NCBI RefSeq assembly: GCF_007655135.1
Contig: NC_045127.1
Span: 11,975,001-12,039,000, forward strand
Reading direction: 5' to 3'
Origin: Punica granatum
Lineage: Eukaryota > Streptophyta > Magnoliopsida > Myrtales > Lythraceae
Length of the DNA stretch: 64,000 nucleotides
This document shows, piece by piece, positions 1-13,144 of this stretch; the first letter of the stretch is position 1; each line of letters starts with the position of its first letter. The notes beneath the pieces were generated by a model. It ran no database searches. It was not told the origin of the DNA and saw only the letters and a list, made by a program, of their open reading frames with translations. The translations under genes and the position numbers were made by a program.

Positions 1-1219
1 ATCTTTTCTAATTTATTGGCTGGTATGGCGATTAGATTGTTGTTTAACCGGGAGTGGGCTCCTGCTTTGTTGATCATTAATATATAGAAATCTTTTGTGC
101 TTTTTAATCAGTAAAAGAATGGAATAGGCATAATTATGACACCTCCATTAAATTTGTACCTGTAATTCTCAGTTTTAACTTTTCTTACTGGAAAATTGAT
201 TTCTGACATGGCACCTTAAGTATACATGTCTTTAACAGGGTAGTCTTTTTTTATGATTTAGCTTGTGATGACCTTTTACTGGTAGTCTGTCAAACGATAA
301 TGGACAATCCAAGAAGTGAAAATTACCAATTGGAAGTTTAATTTCTTAACATTAGCCGAAAGCTAGTTAGATATGTTTTGCTCCACAATTTGCTGTCATT
401 GAGTAGCAAAACACCAGAGATTAGCCGTAGAGGGGGTACGAATGAGGTGATGATATCTCATCAACTATAAGCTCTTAAAAAGAGGACTTATTTGTTAAGA
501 GTGATACCTCCTCTCCAAATGGGTCTTCCTTATATTAACGAGATAATTTTCTTTGACATTGTTCATGGTATTACAAAGTGGATAGTTCCTGTGTAAATGG
601 AAGTAATAATTGTTCCTGCAAATAGAATCCTCGACAATACAATTGAATGTGGAGCTGGACCATTCTTTTAATGGACTATAGAGAGATGCTGTCTTACCTT
701 TTTGTATACTTGACAAAGGAAAATTGCACTTTCTAAAAATAGCTGAGGGTGATCTATTTCCGTCTTTGCTCTGACATACTCCACATGCCTTCTTCTGATT
801 CCATTGGATTTGCCAGTGCTTGATATATGATGCTCTCTGCATGCTAGCTGCCTTGTCATGTTTGGGAAGTTCTATGATTTTGCATGCCTTGGGTGTGTGC
901 AATATGGTAGATGGGGGTTGGTGCATTGGAATAAGGTTTATGAATTAATGTGTGCATATCATGTTTATATTATTTATAACGTGCAAATCTAAAAGTAGTT
1001 GTCTTAATGTTAAAATTAAGATATTTTGCATCTATGTAAGAGATACTCTGAGAAGTTTGTTAAATAAAGCCCATGTAATTGGTGGTCTTGCTTCACATTC
1101 TTTCTATTTTGTTTTAAACATATACTTGATATGAAATTTTTTTTGCAAGTTTCTTCATATGAGATGGTTTACTGCTTTACGGAAGAGAATTTCTACTGAT
1201 GGTAGATTATCTTCTGCAG
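1..1219. other. Non-coding, probably intron of the PP4R3 gene
   Basis: No exon of a known family could be read here on either strand. The next recognisable exon starts at 1220 and is internal to a SMEK-type protein, so this stretch is most likely intron of that gene. The EVH1-like N-terminal part of the protein was looked for and not found, so it should lie left of the window. Confidence 0.55.
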
Positions 1220-4200
1220 CTAGATTTTTTCCAAAGGTTGATGGAGCTATTCAGGATATGTGAGGACTTGGACAATTTAGAAGGTCTGCGCATGATATAT
1301 AGAATAGTCAAAGGGATAAGTAAGTACCACTCTATTCCGAACTTTGCTATCTTTTCTACAGTTTGTTGGCCCATTCTGAATTTGTTGCTTATGGCAGTCT
1401 TACTCAACAGCCCTCAAATTTTTGAGAAAATATTTGGAGATGAGCTGATGATGGATATCATTGGATCTCTTGAGTGTGAGTTTCTTTCTTCTTGACTTCA
1501 ACAGGGCCTCTCTCTTAAGTTACCTTGATCATATACCTTGCTACACTTCCATCATAGTAGCATGCAATTTTAGTCTTGTGAATAGAAATGAACTTCCAGA
1601 TGTATTGTCCACTAGTCAGCCTTTTCCCCCCTTTTGTGATTTATGATATGTTAGTTTATGACAGTTGGATTGTAATTGTTTGGCAGATGATCCTGAGGTC
1701 TCTCAAGTACATCACCGTAATTTTCTAAAAGAGCACGTCGTGTTTAAGGAGGTGAGACAAAAGTCCTTGGTCCCTGTCTTTATAACTTGAAGTACAGCAG
1801 AATTATGAATGCACTGAAGCTGGATAAGATGCCTGCGCATATGAGTTGATTCTTGGTTTTTCTGCATATGTTTTATTTTTTCTTTCCTTTTTTCTTTTTG
1901 GCTTCCTTTTTCCAGGCAATTCCAATTAAAGATCCCATTGTCCTGTCAAAGATACACCAGACATATAGAGTTGGTTACTTGAAGGTCTGGATTTATATTT
2001 GAACTTCTGCTTAAAAGTTTCCTTCTTTTCCAGTATTATTCTTACAACACCTTTCCTGTTTAGGATGTGATTTTGGCTAGAGCTCTGGATGATGCCACCA
2101 TCGCAAACCTCAATTCCATTATTCATTCAAATAATGCTGTTGTAAGTAACCAGAATAAATTGATTTTTTAGTTTCCTGAATCCTGAGGTTCTGTTTCTTA
2201 CTACAAAAAATGCTGTACTGTAGGTTGTTTCATTGTTAAAGGATGACAATACGTTTATCCAGGAGTTGTTTGCAAGATTGCGGTCACCCACGACTTCGTC
2301 AGAGTCGAAGAAAAATTTGGTAAGTGATTCTGGAATTGTCACTATTGGTGTTCTCACGCATCGGATTGTGGTATTCTGTTTGGCCCTTATCACAATTGTC
2401 ATGTGCCTCTGCAGGCCTTGTTTCTATTCCTTTTTTTTTTTCTATGGATTTAGCTTGGAATTAATTTATGGAGAGATTACAATATTCTTCATTGTATGCG
2501 ATTCCTTGCTGTAGGATTATCTGGATGTAGCTGTGGAAATTCATGATTATTATTATTATTTTTTTAGCGTAATGATTTGCCTAGAAAAAGCTGATCATTT
2601 GGTGCTCCTTTATGCTTTATACTCTTCCGGATTAATAGGTCTACTTCTTGCACGATTTTTGCAATTTAAGCAAGAGCCTGCAGATGGTCCAGCAACTCCG
2701 GCTATTCAGGTATAACCTATCTAAAGTTTCGGAAAGAAAGATCTTTCAAGATTTTCTTTAGCGGCTGCTTTTGAAAAGCTACTAAACAGCCAATTGAATC
2801 AGATGAAGGCTCTAATCTCTTTCCTGCTCTCTAAACGTATGCATCTTTTGATGAAAACTTATTCTCTTGTAGGGATCTCATAAATGAAGGTATTTTTGAC
2901 ATCCTTAAGGATGCTTTGCAGAGCCAAGACAATAGGCTTGTATTAACTGGGTATGTTGTGAACTCAATACTACTTTTCAAGTTAATCTACTCCTTATGCC
3001 TTCCCTCTTTCTTTTGTTTGCTTATCTGGATTGACCATGAGAAGAATACTGGAGAAATGCTTCGCTGCTGTCATTTATTATTTTACATATTCTCATGACA
3101 ATTCTCTGATATTGACATGTGAAATTTCAATTTATGCAGGACAGATATACTTATTCTCTTTCTAAATCAGGACCCAAACCTTCTGCGTTCTTATGTTGTT
3201 CGGCCAGAAGGAGTTCCACTTCTGGGACTCCTGGTAAGATCCTTAAATGGAAGGTCTTTCCTGCTTTATAGATTGTTCCACGTACTTTTTAATTTGCAGC
3301 TTGCTTATGACCACATTGTCCTCTCCAGAGAAAAAAAGCCCTCAACCATTACCTTTGATGAGCACATAGGTCAAATTGGTCCAAGCTGTAATTTACTGAC
3401 ATGCTTAGATCACATGATCAGGAATTGGTCTAAACCTTTTTTAAGTTTTGTGATGCGAGTGAGAGGCATTTTCCTGCTTTTGTGAACCACTTTCACTCTG
3501 CCAGTAAACTGTAGATGGGGTTGTTGTTGTAGGATAATCTCCAGTTTCAGTTGAGACTGTTCTCATGAGATTGGATTCTTGCTCAGTGTTTCCTCAGATT
3601 TAACCTTTTTCCGGGCGCTCAATTCTTTTCTCGCACGAAGCATTTAATAGTAACTTCAGTGGACCTCCTTATCACATTTTTTGAAGTATTTATATTTATA
3701 TTAATGGGGTATGGTCTGCAAAGCAATAATTTTATGAATTTGGCAGCTGACGCAGTTTCTTTGTCATAGTATTAGATTTTAGTGAGTCTCTGCCGACATA
3801 ACTTTTTTGGTACATTTTTCTTTTATTTGTTTTTGTATGCTTAAAAGTATTCTGCCCTCTTGGCGCCTCTATAAATGATAAAGGATGAGTCATCGTGTCA
3901 CCTTTTTTTTTTTTTTTTGGGTAACACCTCCCCACCCACCCACCCACCCCCAAAACCCAAATTTGATAAACATACTGGTAAAGTGCAAAACATATATACA
4001 AGCAAGAGAACAACCATAACGTACAAAATTGTTTCTCTAGAAAAAGTGTGGGAATCAATCATATCCTTAAGGACATGAAAGTCCCATCTATATACCCAAC
4101 TACATCAAAAATTTATGGTCTCAACCCTGTAAAATACCTATTTCCCTCTGACATATCCATTAGTCATAATCTCTTATTTACCATCCATGATACACCCACA

Positions 4201-7200
4201 AAAGAAAAAAAGAGAAATGTTATTTTATTGGAATGACTCTTTGATGTTCTCACTACTGATTCTGCTTCTTACTTTGCAGGTTAAAGGGATGATCACTGAT
4301 TTTGGGGAAGACATGCACTGCCAATTTCTTGAAATTCTTCGGAGTTTGTTGGATTCACATCCGCTAGCAGGAGGACAGGTTGTCTCTTGTTGTCAACTTA
4401 CCCAATCGACTTATATTTTTGAGTTTTTAATGGTTCCTGAATCCATGTTGAAAATTTTATGGTTGGTTTTTCTATACCTGCAATTGATTTCATGAGTTAT
4501 TGTGGCTTTCTTTTGGCTTTTTCTACCTGCAAGAACTTTTTATTTAGTGCAAGACTTGAGCTGGGATGTTATAGAAGGCTCAACTTAGTCTGATCAAGAC
4601 ACGCAAATGCCTTTTAGCATAGGACAGAACATTTTTTGTCTATCTCGGAAAATTATGTCACATTCTTTTTTGAAGTCCAAAATGTCCAATTTTCTTTTTT
4701 CTGTTGAAATCTGCTGTCATGTGCTGCTATTTTTGATTGTTCCGTGGTAAGCTTCTTCCTTTTATCTTAATGTAGTAATTCAATTAATACTATATTTTGT
4801 TATGACTCACTATGTATTCTCTTATTCAAATTGGATAAAATTGTTTCATTGTTAAAGTACATCGGAGCTCCAAATTTCTACTTTCAAATGAAGGCATTAG
4901 ATTAAAATTCTCACTGTGCTTGGCTCTCCTTTACCTATTATGTTCTGATAAAGACCTGCATGTGCATATTAAGCAAGACCTTAAAATCCTAGAACAGGCA
5001 GGGCCTTGGTTTCCCCACATCTTGACCTGTAAAACAAGATTGTCATGTTTCCTTGGCTTCTTTTTCTTCTTCTTTCTTTTTTAAAATAATATTACTTTGT
5101 ACTAATCTTGTTATGATGTTGACTAGTCTCAGTTTCTATTGTTTCAGAGGGACATCAGTATCATTGAGATATTCTATGAGAGGCATTTGGGCCAATTAAT
5201 TGATGTTATCGTAGCATCATGTCCCTCAGGAAGCATTCCACCTTCATTGGGTAAATCAGCGGGTTCTCCAAGAGTTAAAAATCCCAAGAGCACAAAGCCG
5301 GAGATACTTTCAAACATCTGTGAATTGCTTTGCTTCTGTGTCATGCACCATCCTTACAGAACAAAGTAATTATTATGTGCGTTGTGCGACTTTCAATGAT
5401 TTCCTATTGGAAGATAACCTGATAATTTATCTTTTTGGCTTTTCTGGTTGCAGGTGCAATCTTCTGCTTAATAACTTTCTAGACAAAGTTCTGTTGCTAT
5501 TGCATCGAAGGGAGAGGTACCTGAGAGTTGCTGCTGTCCGATTTATCCGTACGGTTCTTTCCCGCCATGTAGGTGATTCTACACTAAATGATTCTTGTTC
5601 GACGTTACCTGATAATGATAGTGTAGAGAAAATTGGTAATTAATGGAAACAGAATTGGAGACGATTATTCATGGATCAGAAGTCTGGCATTATGATTGTA
5701 AGAATGCAAATGCAATTTTTGTTTGCAAATATAGAGACGAGGCGGAGCTTATGGGCATTATTTCTCATTCTTCATGGGAAATGCAAGTTTTTGTGTGTGT
5801 GTGTGTGTGTGTGTGTTTGGATTTGAGGTTTTTAACTGCTTTCACTCATAAAACGCTGGCCCCTAACTTAAAGAAAAAATTTTGGGTGTGACTGCTTTTT
5901 AATTATTAATATTATTTTCATTATTATAAAAATAATAATTTGTGATGGAACTTTTGTCTTGAATGCAGGATGAGCATTTGATAAATCACATAATTAGGAA
6001 CGACCTTCTCAAACCAATTGTAGATGCCTTTGTGAGCAATGGTGATCGTTACAACCTTCTCAATTCTGCAATTTTAGATCTTTTCGAGTACATTAGAAAG
6101 GTGCGCATACTTTTGCTAAAGCACCGCCCTCTTTCTCATCGTAACTAAAGTATGCATTTTGAATATATAGGAAGTGTTTGTGGTGATGGTTCAATTCTTG
6201 CAGGAAAATCTGAAGTTGTTACTCAAATATATAGTCGACTCGTTTTTTCAAGATTTGGTGAAGTTTGAACGTTTTCCGACGATACAGGCCTTGAAAGTCA
6301 AGTTCGAGCAGGTAACTTCCTATTTGGTACAACCAATTCCTCCACATTCCTAAAGAATTATGTGCACATAATCGCTAGCTCCCTATTTGCAGAGCCAGGA
6401 CAGTTCTGGACCTAAAAGCACCGGTAACGTCTCGGATCCTCGGAAACGCATAGACGAGCGCGCTTTAGAGAAAGAGGAGGAGGACTATTTCAATGAAGAC
6501 AGGTTTGTATTTTACCTGCTAAATGCTGAGCATGTTTCATTCTTTTGGAAAGTTGTTCTTTGACAATATCTTTCTTTTTTTTTCTTTTGGTTTTCAGTGA
6601 TGAAGAAGATACTGCATCAGCTTCCATGTCGCATCCCCAAAAGACACCACCTCAACCTGTTGCATCTAATGGAGTTTCACCGAGCTCCCAGTCATTAAGG
6701 TATGCCTTGACCTTATAAAGAGCCAATGGGGATAATCTGTTAAAATATAGTGTATAAATAAAGACGATCTTACTGCCCCATATTTTTTTTTCAATAAATA
6801 ATCCTACTAGCCCATATTTTATATTAGCAGAAAAGAAAATACTATGATTGCTGTTAAAAGGTGTGCATCCACCGCCTCTGTCAAGGGCGGCGGTGACAGG
6901 CTTTTCTTATAGCAGCATGGCTAGGAGAGACCATTAGGGCCTTTGATTGAGGCCAGGCTGGCAAATCTTGATAGAATGGCTTCGGGTATCACCTGAAGAC
7001 GATTGACCTCATCCCCTGCCCAGATGCTCTGAGTGGCCTTGATAAAGGTCGATCTGGCATCAGCCATAGAATGTCAGTCTACTATGAGATGATTTGTGCC
7101 GAGATGCCAAGATTGGCCTTGATTGAGTTCTACTTGTCTGCACCCTGAAAGATCAACTAAGAGGTGATTTGGCCTCGAGAGGCCAGATCCCACCTACAGG

Positions 7201-7996
7201 AAGCTGTCTGATATGGACTTTGTGAGAAATAAGTAAAACTGTGTTGAGGGGTTTCTGTTGTTCAAAAAGTTTTGGAATCCCGTTGAATGCTCTGCCTCCA
7301 GGATTCCTTGTCCCCCTTTTATCTGGTTGAATCCTGATCTCGTTGTCATCGAACAGGGATAGGAAATAGTAATGACCTATGTTTTGACTGCCAAACATTA
7401 GCTTTTTATTGTTGTGTTTATTTATGGGAATGCAATGATCTTTTTTATGTAGTCCAAGATCAGGAGGTCTTGTCGACTATGATGATGATGAAGATGACGA
7501 GGACTACAGACCACCACCTCGAAAGCAACCTGATGCCATGGATGAGGATGACGGAGCAATGGAGTCCCTTAGGTTGAAGAGGAAGCCTCTCAAGGAAAAA
7601 ACGCCCGAGCTCGGGAAGAAGCAGCGATTGAACAAAAGCACTAAGTCGAAAGACAGCGTTTTTGCCGCTCTCTGCTCAACCCTAAGCCAAGCAGTGCTTC
7701 CTGGTAAAAGGGGGTCGAACTCAAATACAACACCGGGTTCTTCTCAAGCAGGGGAGTCTAACAAGGGTTCTGATGAGAAGAATGGACAGGAGACGGAAGC
7801 ACTGATTTCTCGGGGATCTCCCGATAGCAGCAGTTCAAAGGAGGAAACAGGTAACAAGGAGGAGCCTTCATCTCCGAGGAGCTGCTCTGATTCCTTGCAG
7901 AACCAATCATCTGACAGCACGAGACAGTTGGGGGGAGAGGAAATTCCATTGGTGCCACCCAAGTCTTCGCCAGAAATGGCCGTGAATGGATCCTGA
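1220..7996 (+). CDS. Serine/threonine-protein phosphatase 4 regulatory subunit 3 (SMEK/PSY2-like), 5' truncated by window
   Basis: Regulatory subunit that targets the PP4 catalytic subunit to nuclear substrates (DNA-damage response, miRNA processing and meiosis in plants). Seventeen exons were read with GT..AG borders and continuous frame: 1220-1319, 1398-1475, 1687-1751, 1916-1984, 2064-2141, 2224-2319, 2639-2709, 2873-2950, 3140-3233, 4280-4378, 5148-5365, 5454-5568, 5969-6100, 6204-6311, 6393-6502, 6598-6699 and 7453-7996. The product shows the family hallmarks MELFRICEDLDN, SPQIFEKIFGDEL, RNFLKEHVVFKEAIPIKDP, IHQTYRVGYLKD, FIQELFARLRSP and KGMITDFGEDMHCQFLEIL, i.e. the SMEK domain plus ARM-like helices. 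It ends in an acidic, low-complexity tail (EEEDYFNEDSDEEDTASAS, YDDDEDDEDY) with basic nuclear-localisation-like patches (RKPLKEKTPELGKKQR). The TGA is at 7994-7996. The N-terminal EVH1-like domain is missing because the gene starts outside the window. The first acceptor (1219) is the least certain border. Confidence 0.93.
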
Positions 7997-9576
7997 CTTA
8001 GGTTTAGCCATTATCGGTCTCCTTTCTATTTACCTTTGTTCATCTTTAATAGTGGATTTGGTTGGTTGGAAATTCGGGCTTCAAAATACGAAAGAGAGGA
8101 GCTCTCAGGAAGATCAGGAAAGGACGAAAGGATGGGTGGGTGAAGGATCTGGAGGTCAGTCTCTTTTCAACGACTGGTCACTGGCATGAAGAGATTACTG
8201 TGCTATGCTATGTGCTGAGAAGCCTGAGATAGACGCGGATCAAATCGAATCGGTCTGGAGTAATCGTGATTTTTGGCCGAGTCTTTCTATTCAATTCTTA
8301 TGCGGTAGAATGTTGTAATTTTTGCTGCGTGTAAAATATACTGAGCATTGAAAGACTCTTTCCTCTCTCAGGTACGATTTTGAGATCTTCCCCTGTATTT
8401 TGCCCCTGCGATGGGGGGAACTGATACATATGTTAGGGTATGAAATATAGGCCCGTCTTATAGTGTCTGTACATTGTATCTTGGTTTCGTGGCGGTTAAA
8501 ATGTGGTTCCGTGGTGGACGAATGTTGGCCTCTATTCATAGACGTGTAAATCGGAAGGAAGGGAAAAAAAAAAAAGGAAAGAGGAAAAAAGTTTGGACAT
8601 CTTCCTATTGTTGTGATTCAGTTTTTAATATTGTGAAACTCGTGGAGATTATCTTGTTACAGTCACTTCATGTAGTGTTACCCGTCGATATACTCTGCTT
8701 ATCGATGTCAGGATCGGGATTGACCTGAATCCTGAATTCGTGCTCAAACTTCGGTTGGTCATGGGGGGAACATTCGTTAGCTTATGCTTTCGCTGTGGAT
8801 CAGTTTCATTGTGCATCTAATTCTAGTCCTTGCTAAATTGAGCCAACTACACAATGCGCGGCGTATTGCATTACACACCCATAAAGTGTCACCGCGGCGC
8901 TGCCGTATAAGCTTTGGAAGCCTTCGAGGGGGCACGTCCAGCAAGTTCTGAGATACCGCGAGGCGTCTCCATCTCTGGCAGAGGCGACTAAAAAACGTGG
9001 AGTGATATGACAATGACCGTCGGAATGGCAGCAAAAAAACGTGGTGTCCTATCGTAACGAAAATTTTATATCGGGACCCAATTCCATCAATGATTCTGTT
9101 GGCTTCCTCACGAGACTATACTGATGCCAAGCCACATGGATCAATCTTAAATTGTTTCGAGCTGTAATGAATGGATGAAGTTTAGCTCAATCATCGTGAG
9201 CAATGCTACATGACAATGGGACGACATGGCACTCTCGGATGCCACACACCACACGAACCCTTTATCATTTTCAGCCATTGTCCTGGAGTAGGCCTCTTCC
9301 CCAAAATCATCATTGGTACCTTAAAAGGCTTTCGCTCCGTATATGATTTTCTTTTTCCCTTCTTTTCGGTATGCCCATCTGATATTAAAAATTCAGCACG
9401 TGTTCTATCTAATTCAAATTTGAATCGAATTGAGTCTGAAAATATTAAAGATTGTTTTATTTCGTTCACAACATTTAAATCTGACGAGCAGTCTACCCAC
9501 TTGGGATCGCTTCCCTATCATCCATATGTGGTGCGATTTTTTTCCATTGGGAGGAGGCTGCTCGTGGAAGGTTAGG
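7997..9576. other. 3' UTR of PP4R3 and intergenic spacer
   Basis: The first roughly 340 bases are the likely 3' UTR of the phosphatase subunit. Beyond this no conserved coding sequence was found. Short ORFs on both strands have no recognisable domain. An A-rich stretch lies at about 8563-8592. Confidence 0.5.
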
Positions 9577-9584
9577 ACACGTGG
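9577..9584. promoter_or_regulatory. G-box / ABRE-like element (ACACGTGG)
   Basis: ACACGTGG holds the palindromic CACGTG core with the flanks preferred by ABA-response bZIP factors. It lies about 310 bases upstream of the OEP16-2-like start codon. OEP16-2 orthologues are known to be seed- and ABA-induced, so a role in that control is plausible. This rests on motif and position only. Confidence 0.5.
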
Positions 9585-9691
9585 AGAGGCGGTTCTAGAG
9601 AATGCCACGGACATCGGATCTAACATGACACCTCAAGCTTTTACGGGGGACACTTGTCCGGCCCATTCTGACCGGCTATTCCCCCGCCTCT

Positions 9692-9713
9692 CTGATCTGA
9701 TCTGATCTGATCT
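9692..9713. repeat. Short tandem repeat (TGATC)n
   Basis: Four contiguous copies of the 5-base unit TGATC lie about 180 bases upstream of the OEP16-2-like start codon, probably in promoter or leader. Confidence 0.8.
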
Positions 9714-9855
9714 CCCCTTGACGATTGACTGAATAGTTACTTAATAAAACCACATTTATTCCTTTCTTTTTTATCCATCTGGGCGGTGTTTGCCTGATTC
9801 TGCTTCAGTTCGAGAGTGTAGTGTGCAGTGAAGAAACCAAAAAGGCGTTTTCCGA

Positions 9856-9879
9856 TCATCATCATCATCATCATCATCA
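9856..9879. repeat. (CAT)n microsatellite in OEP16-2 leader
   Basis: About seven ATC/CAT triplets lie 17-40 bases upstream of the chosen ATG. In the frame of the gene they would encode a His run if translation began at the upstream in-frame ATG at 9821. It is probably 5' UTR. Confidence 0.85.
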
Positions 9880-9895
9880 GAAGGAGAAGGTGAAA

Positions 9896-12413
9896 ATGAA
9901 CGGCGTCAGCAAGCTGGAGAGGGAGGGCCGGTCGCTGCTGAACGAGCTGCCGGGGTTCGACAAGGGAGGCTTCCTCGACCTCGGCCACCCTCTCCTCAAC
10001 CGCATCGCCGATAGCTTCCTCAAGGCTGCTGGGGTCCCCTTCCCTTCCCTTCCCCTACCCTCCCTTGAATTTTCATTTTCTTTATTTTATTTTATTTGCG
10101 TGTGTTTATATATCTTCTCGACTACAAGGAAATAAAGGGACAACAACACACACGATGAGTATCGAATCCGGGATGATCTATTCGTATCGGCAACGGCGCG
10201 TGCCACTTATATGGATAGTATATTTTTCAGAAGTGACCGTTGTTGCAATCTACCGTGGATTATTATATGATGATCGGCATGTCGGTCCATTCTGATCTGA
10301 TACCGTTGCTTTGCCATCCGTACCAAAAGTGGCTATGGCAGTAAATTAAATGGCGTTGCCTCGATGATGCCGTCCCCGCAGTTTCTTTTTTCCATCCCTA
10401 AATTTCTGCTTCTTTCAAGAATGCCACTAAGGTTTTTTGAGTTTTCAATTTCGTCCCGCCTTGTGTCATCGGTACATGAATATTATTTGGCACCCGTCTT
10501 AGTGGGAGCGGGGAAAAACGGGTCGCTTGGTTTCGGACCAGGTCATGCTCGTTCGACTCGACTTGACTCCGGGGATCCACTTTGCACGAGCAATCTGCGT
10601 AATTCTGTATTAGATTACATTTACACACGGGGGATGACAGGACATGAGGGTTACATGAAGTGATCGGTGATCATTGTTTGCTGATATATAGGAATTTACC
10701 ATTTGAATTTCGATCGATACCTGATGTTTCTTTATGCTTGGTGGTGTTGTTTTGATAGATCGGGGCGATTCAGGCCGTGTCGCGGGAGGCTTACTTTATT
10801 GCCATTGAAGGTAATGTGATTCGAAGTGGGCCCTAACTCATGAATCCTATATAGCATGATGCTCTTGCCACTGTGAAACAAAACGTACACCTATATGTTC
10901 GTTTTCTTTAGAAAAAGAAAAAAGAAGAAGAGATCTGATGTGCCAGTAATTAACTTCTGGTGTTAAAGCGGTTGGTGCAGGCCTCGATTCTACCGATGGT
11001 GGCATGACAGAGGGCACCAAGAAGGCGCGGCGCTTACCGAACCTCAGAGGTAGGCATTAATCTGGATTTGAATGTGAATTTCGGTATGTATGGGTATTCC
11101 ATCATATGAAGCTTCAGGTGTGACTGTGAGGTGTGATAGCTTGTCCCATCAAACAGAGCTCTGAGTGAGTTCGAGCTGAGTTGCTCGTGATCAATCGAGG
11201 ACTAGTTACTATAGGATGAATAACCGAATTCCCCAAATAGTAGTTAACTCGTAATCATGTTCCTCCTACCGAGTTTATGACAGGCTATTGTTTTATTTGT
11301 TGGCAGGGGAAACCAACAGAAACTCTCTGGAGGCTTTGGTATGTCTTCCTATTTTAACTTATATTTACCGTAACACGAAAGTTCAAGCTGAATTGAACTT
11401 TACTATCCGTGCTGTCGTGTTGGGATGCAGTGTTTGTTTTATATGTAACAAAGTTGAAAGACGCTGGTGGTTTAGGATTTTCCAGTGTGGCAGTGGAAGC
11501 TCTGGTTATAGTTAATCTAAATGCTAACATATTAATTAATCTGAATGTCTGTCAGGTGAAGAGCACTGGCAAAGAATCTCTTCAATGGGGTAATAAGCAG
11601 CAGTTACCGGTTTGCTTTGTGCATTTGATGACTCATATGCTCAAAAAATTTCTGTGTATTCTCGGAGCTTATGCTTCGGTCTTTCATGTATCATCAGGAC
11701 TAGCTGCGGGAATTTATTCTGGTCTCACTTACAGCTTGAAGGAGGCTCGAGGAGCTCATGACTGGGTGAGTTCTTGAATATCCTCTTTATCAATTATTGC
11801 ATCCCTCTCTTCGCCGGCTGAACTTTTACTTTTTATCGAGTCCTCTTTTTAATTATGCAACTCTTTCTTTTGTCTTCTAATTTATCGGGATAAAGACACT
11901 GGGAGAAATTTCAACTTGCCCATTCACTTGCACAGCTTGGAATCTGTTCTATTGCAACGATATAATTTCAAAACACAATTCATTTTGGTTTGTGTTAGTT
12001 CAATTCAATTCAGCTGTACTAAACGAACTACTGTTATCTGGAATACCCATGAATTGAAGGGAAGTTAGAATACACTAATTTAGAAGTTTAGGTCTTAGAT
12101 GCCTAATCGATGCGAAAACATAGGGAGGATTAATGTCAACTGTCTGAATTCTGAAAGCTTAAAATCTGGAATACCGCAGCTTATTAGTTGGCAGATAAAA
12201 ATCTTGCCAAGGCTCGGTTTAGTGGAATGAGGCTTTAACATCTGCTGCTATGTGCAATTCCTTGTGCAGAAAAACAGTGCAGTGGCCGGGGCAATTACGG
12301 GCGCGGCACTCGGCCTCACGGCGGATGGATCATCACACGAGCAGATCGTGCAGTGCGCTATCACCGGCGCTGCTATCTCCACTGCTGCAAATCTCCTTTC
12401 CGGGATTTTTTAG
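9896..12413 (+). CDS. OEP162: Outer envelope pore protein 16-2 (OEP16-2/OEP16-S-like), plastid
   Basis: Tim17/22/23-superfamily (PRAT) channel of the plastid outer envelope, thought to pass amino acids and amines; the '-2' paralogue is the seed form. Seven exons: 9896-10033, 10759-10810, 10981-11049, 11307-11338, 11556-11589, 11698-11765 and 12270-12413 (TAG). Splicing joins FLDLGHPLLNRIADSFLKAAG to IGAIQAVSREAYF, then KKARRLPNLRG, NSLEALVKSTGKESLQWG, LAAGIYSGLTYSLKEARG, AHDWKNSAVAGAITGAALG and ITGAAISTAANLLSGIF. These match the OEP16-2 order, including the long inter-helix loop that separates it from OEP16-1, and four Gly/Ala-rich membrane segments. The ATG at 9896 was chosen because conservation starts there. 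An in-frame ATG at 9821 would add a Cys/His-rich 25-residue extension encoded partly by the CAT repeat. Two introns interrupt the loop with small exons of 32 and 34 bases. Confidence 0.93.
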
Positions 12414-12828
12414 ATATCGGTTCTATAGCAGTGAATCGGGACTTTAATAGGATAGTATCCTTCCCTTTTCAAATGACTCTTGTGTCTTCTTTTCGTCTTG
12501 GATATTGAAATGTTGGTACTGTGCCTGTTTGTTTTCCATCACTTCAATATGTTTACCACTAAGTGATGGTTTTCTTCAGTGGTGCACCCGATGTATATCG
12601 GGTCGATGTTATGTTGTACGTCTGAGCTGTAGCTCTGCATGTAAACGCCCCTCGAGTATCGGGTTCTATTAAGCGATCCGTCATCTCTGAGCTCTCGTTC
12701 CATCTTAGATATATTTGTTAAAAACTTTCTACCTAATATTCACGATCAAGAAAGTTTTTAACTCCCTCCATTGCAAATTGCAAATTTGTTACACTGAAAG
12801 TGTACACATGATTCTGATTTTATCACCC
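12414..12828. other. 3' UTR of OEP16-2-like gene and short spacer
   Basis: Contains the trailer of the OEP16-2-like gene. No other feature was seen before the MITE cluster that starts at 12829. Confidence 0.5.
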
Positions 12829-13144
12829 GTTTGGTTTTGCAATCTGGTTTAAGATTTTAACTTTAATTTTAAGTATATTTACTAAATAATAAAAATTAAC
12901 TCTTTTAATTCAAAAAGGTGAACTCTATATATAAATTCACATATAAATTTATTATATTCAATTTAATTTTTAATGTTAAATTCTCTCAACTATTTATTAT
13001 TTTTTTAGCAATTCAACAACATAATCATTATACAATCATCATTTTCTCTTAATTATTCATTATTTTTTTTTTCATAATTCAACAACATAATCATTACAAT
13101 TCAATTAAAATTAAAATTCTAACTCTAAAACTAAAACTAAACGT
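12829..13144. mobile_element. MITE, 316 bp, ends CGTTTGGTTTT / AAAACTAAACG
   Basis: The two ends are inverted: CGTTTGGTTTT at 12829-12839 and AAAACTAAACG at 13134-13144, one mismatch. The interior is AT-rich and has no ORF. Size, composition and ends fit a non-autonomous DNA transposon of PIF/Harbinger or related type. No clean target duplication could be assigned. Confidence 0.65.

Noticed and set aside
495..926. 143-codon ORF on the minus strand near the left edge
   Set aside because: No recognisable domain, irregular composition, and it lies in what is most likely an intron of the PP4R3 gene.
2533..2715. 60-codon ORF around a PP4R3 exon
   Set aside because: The true exon (2639-2709) is read in another frame (YFLHDFCNLSKSLQMVQQ).
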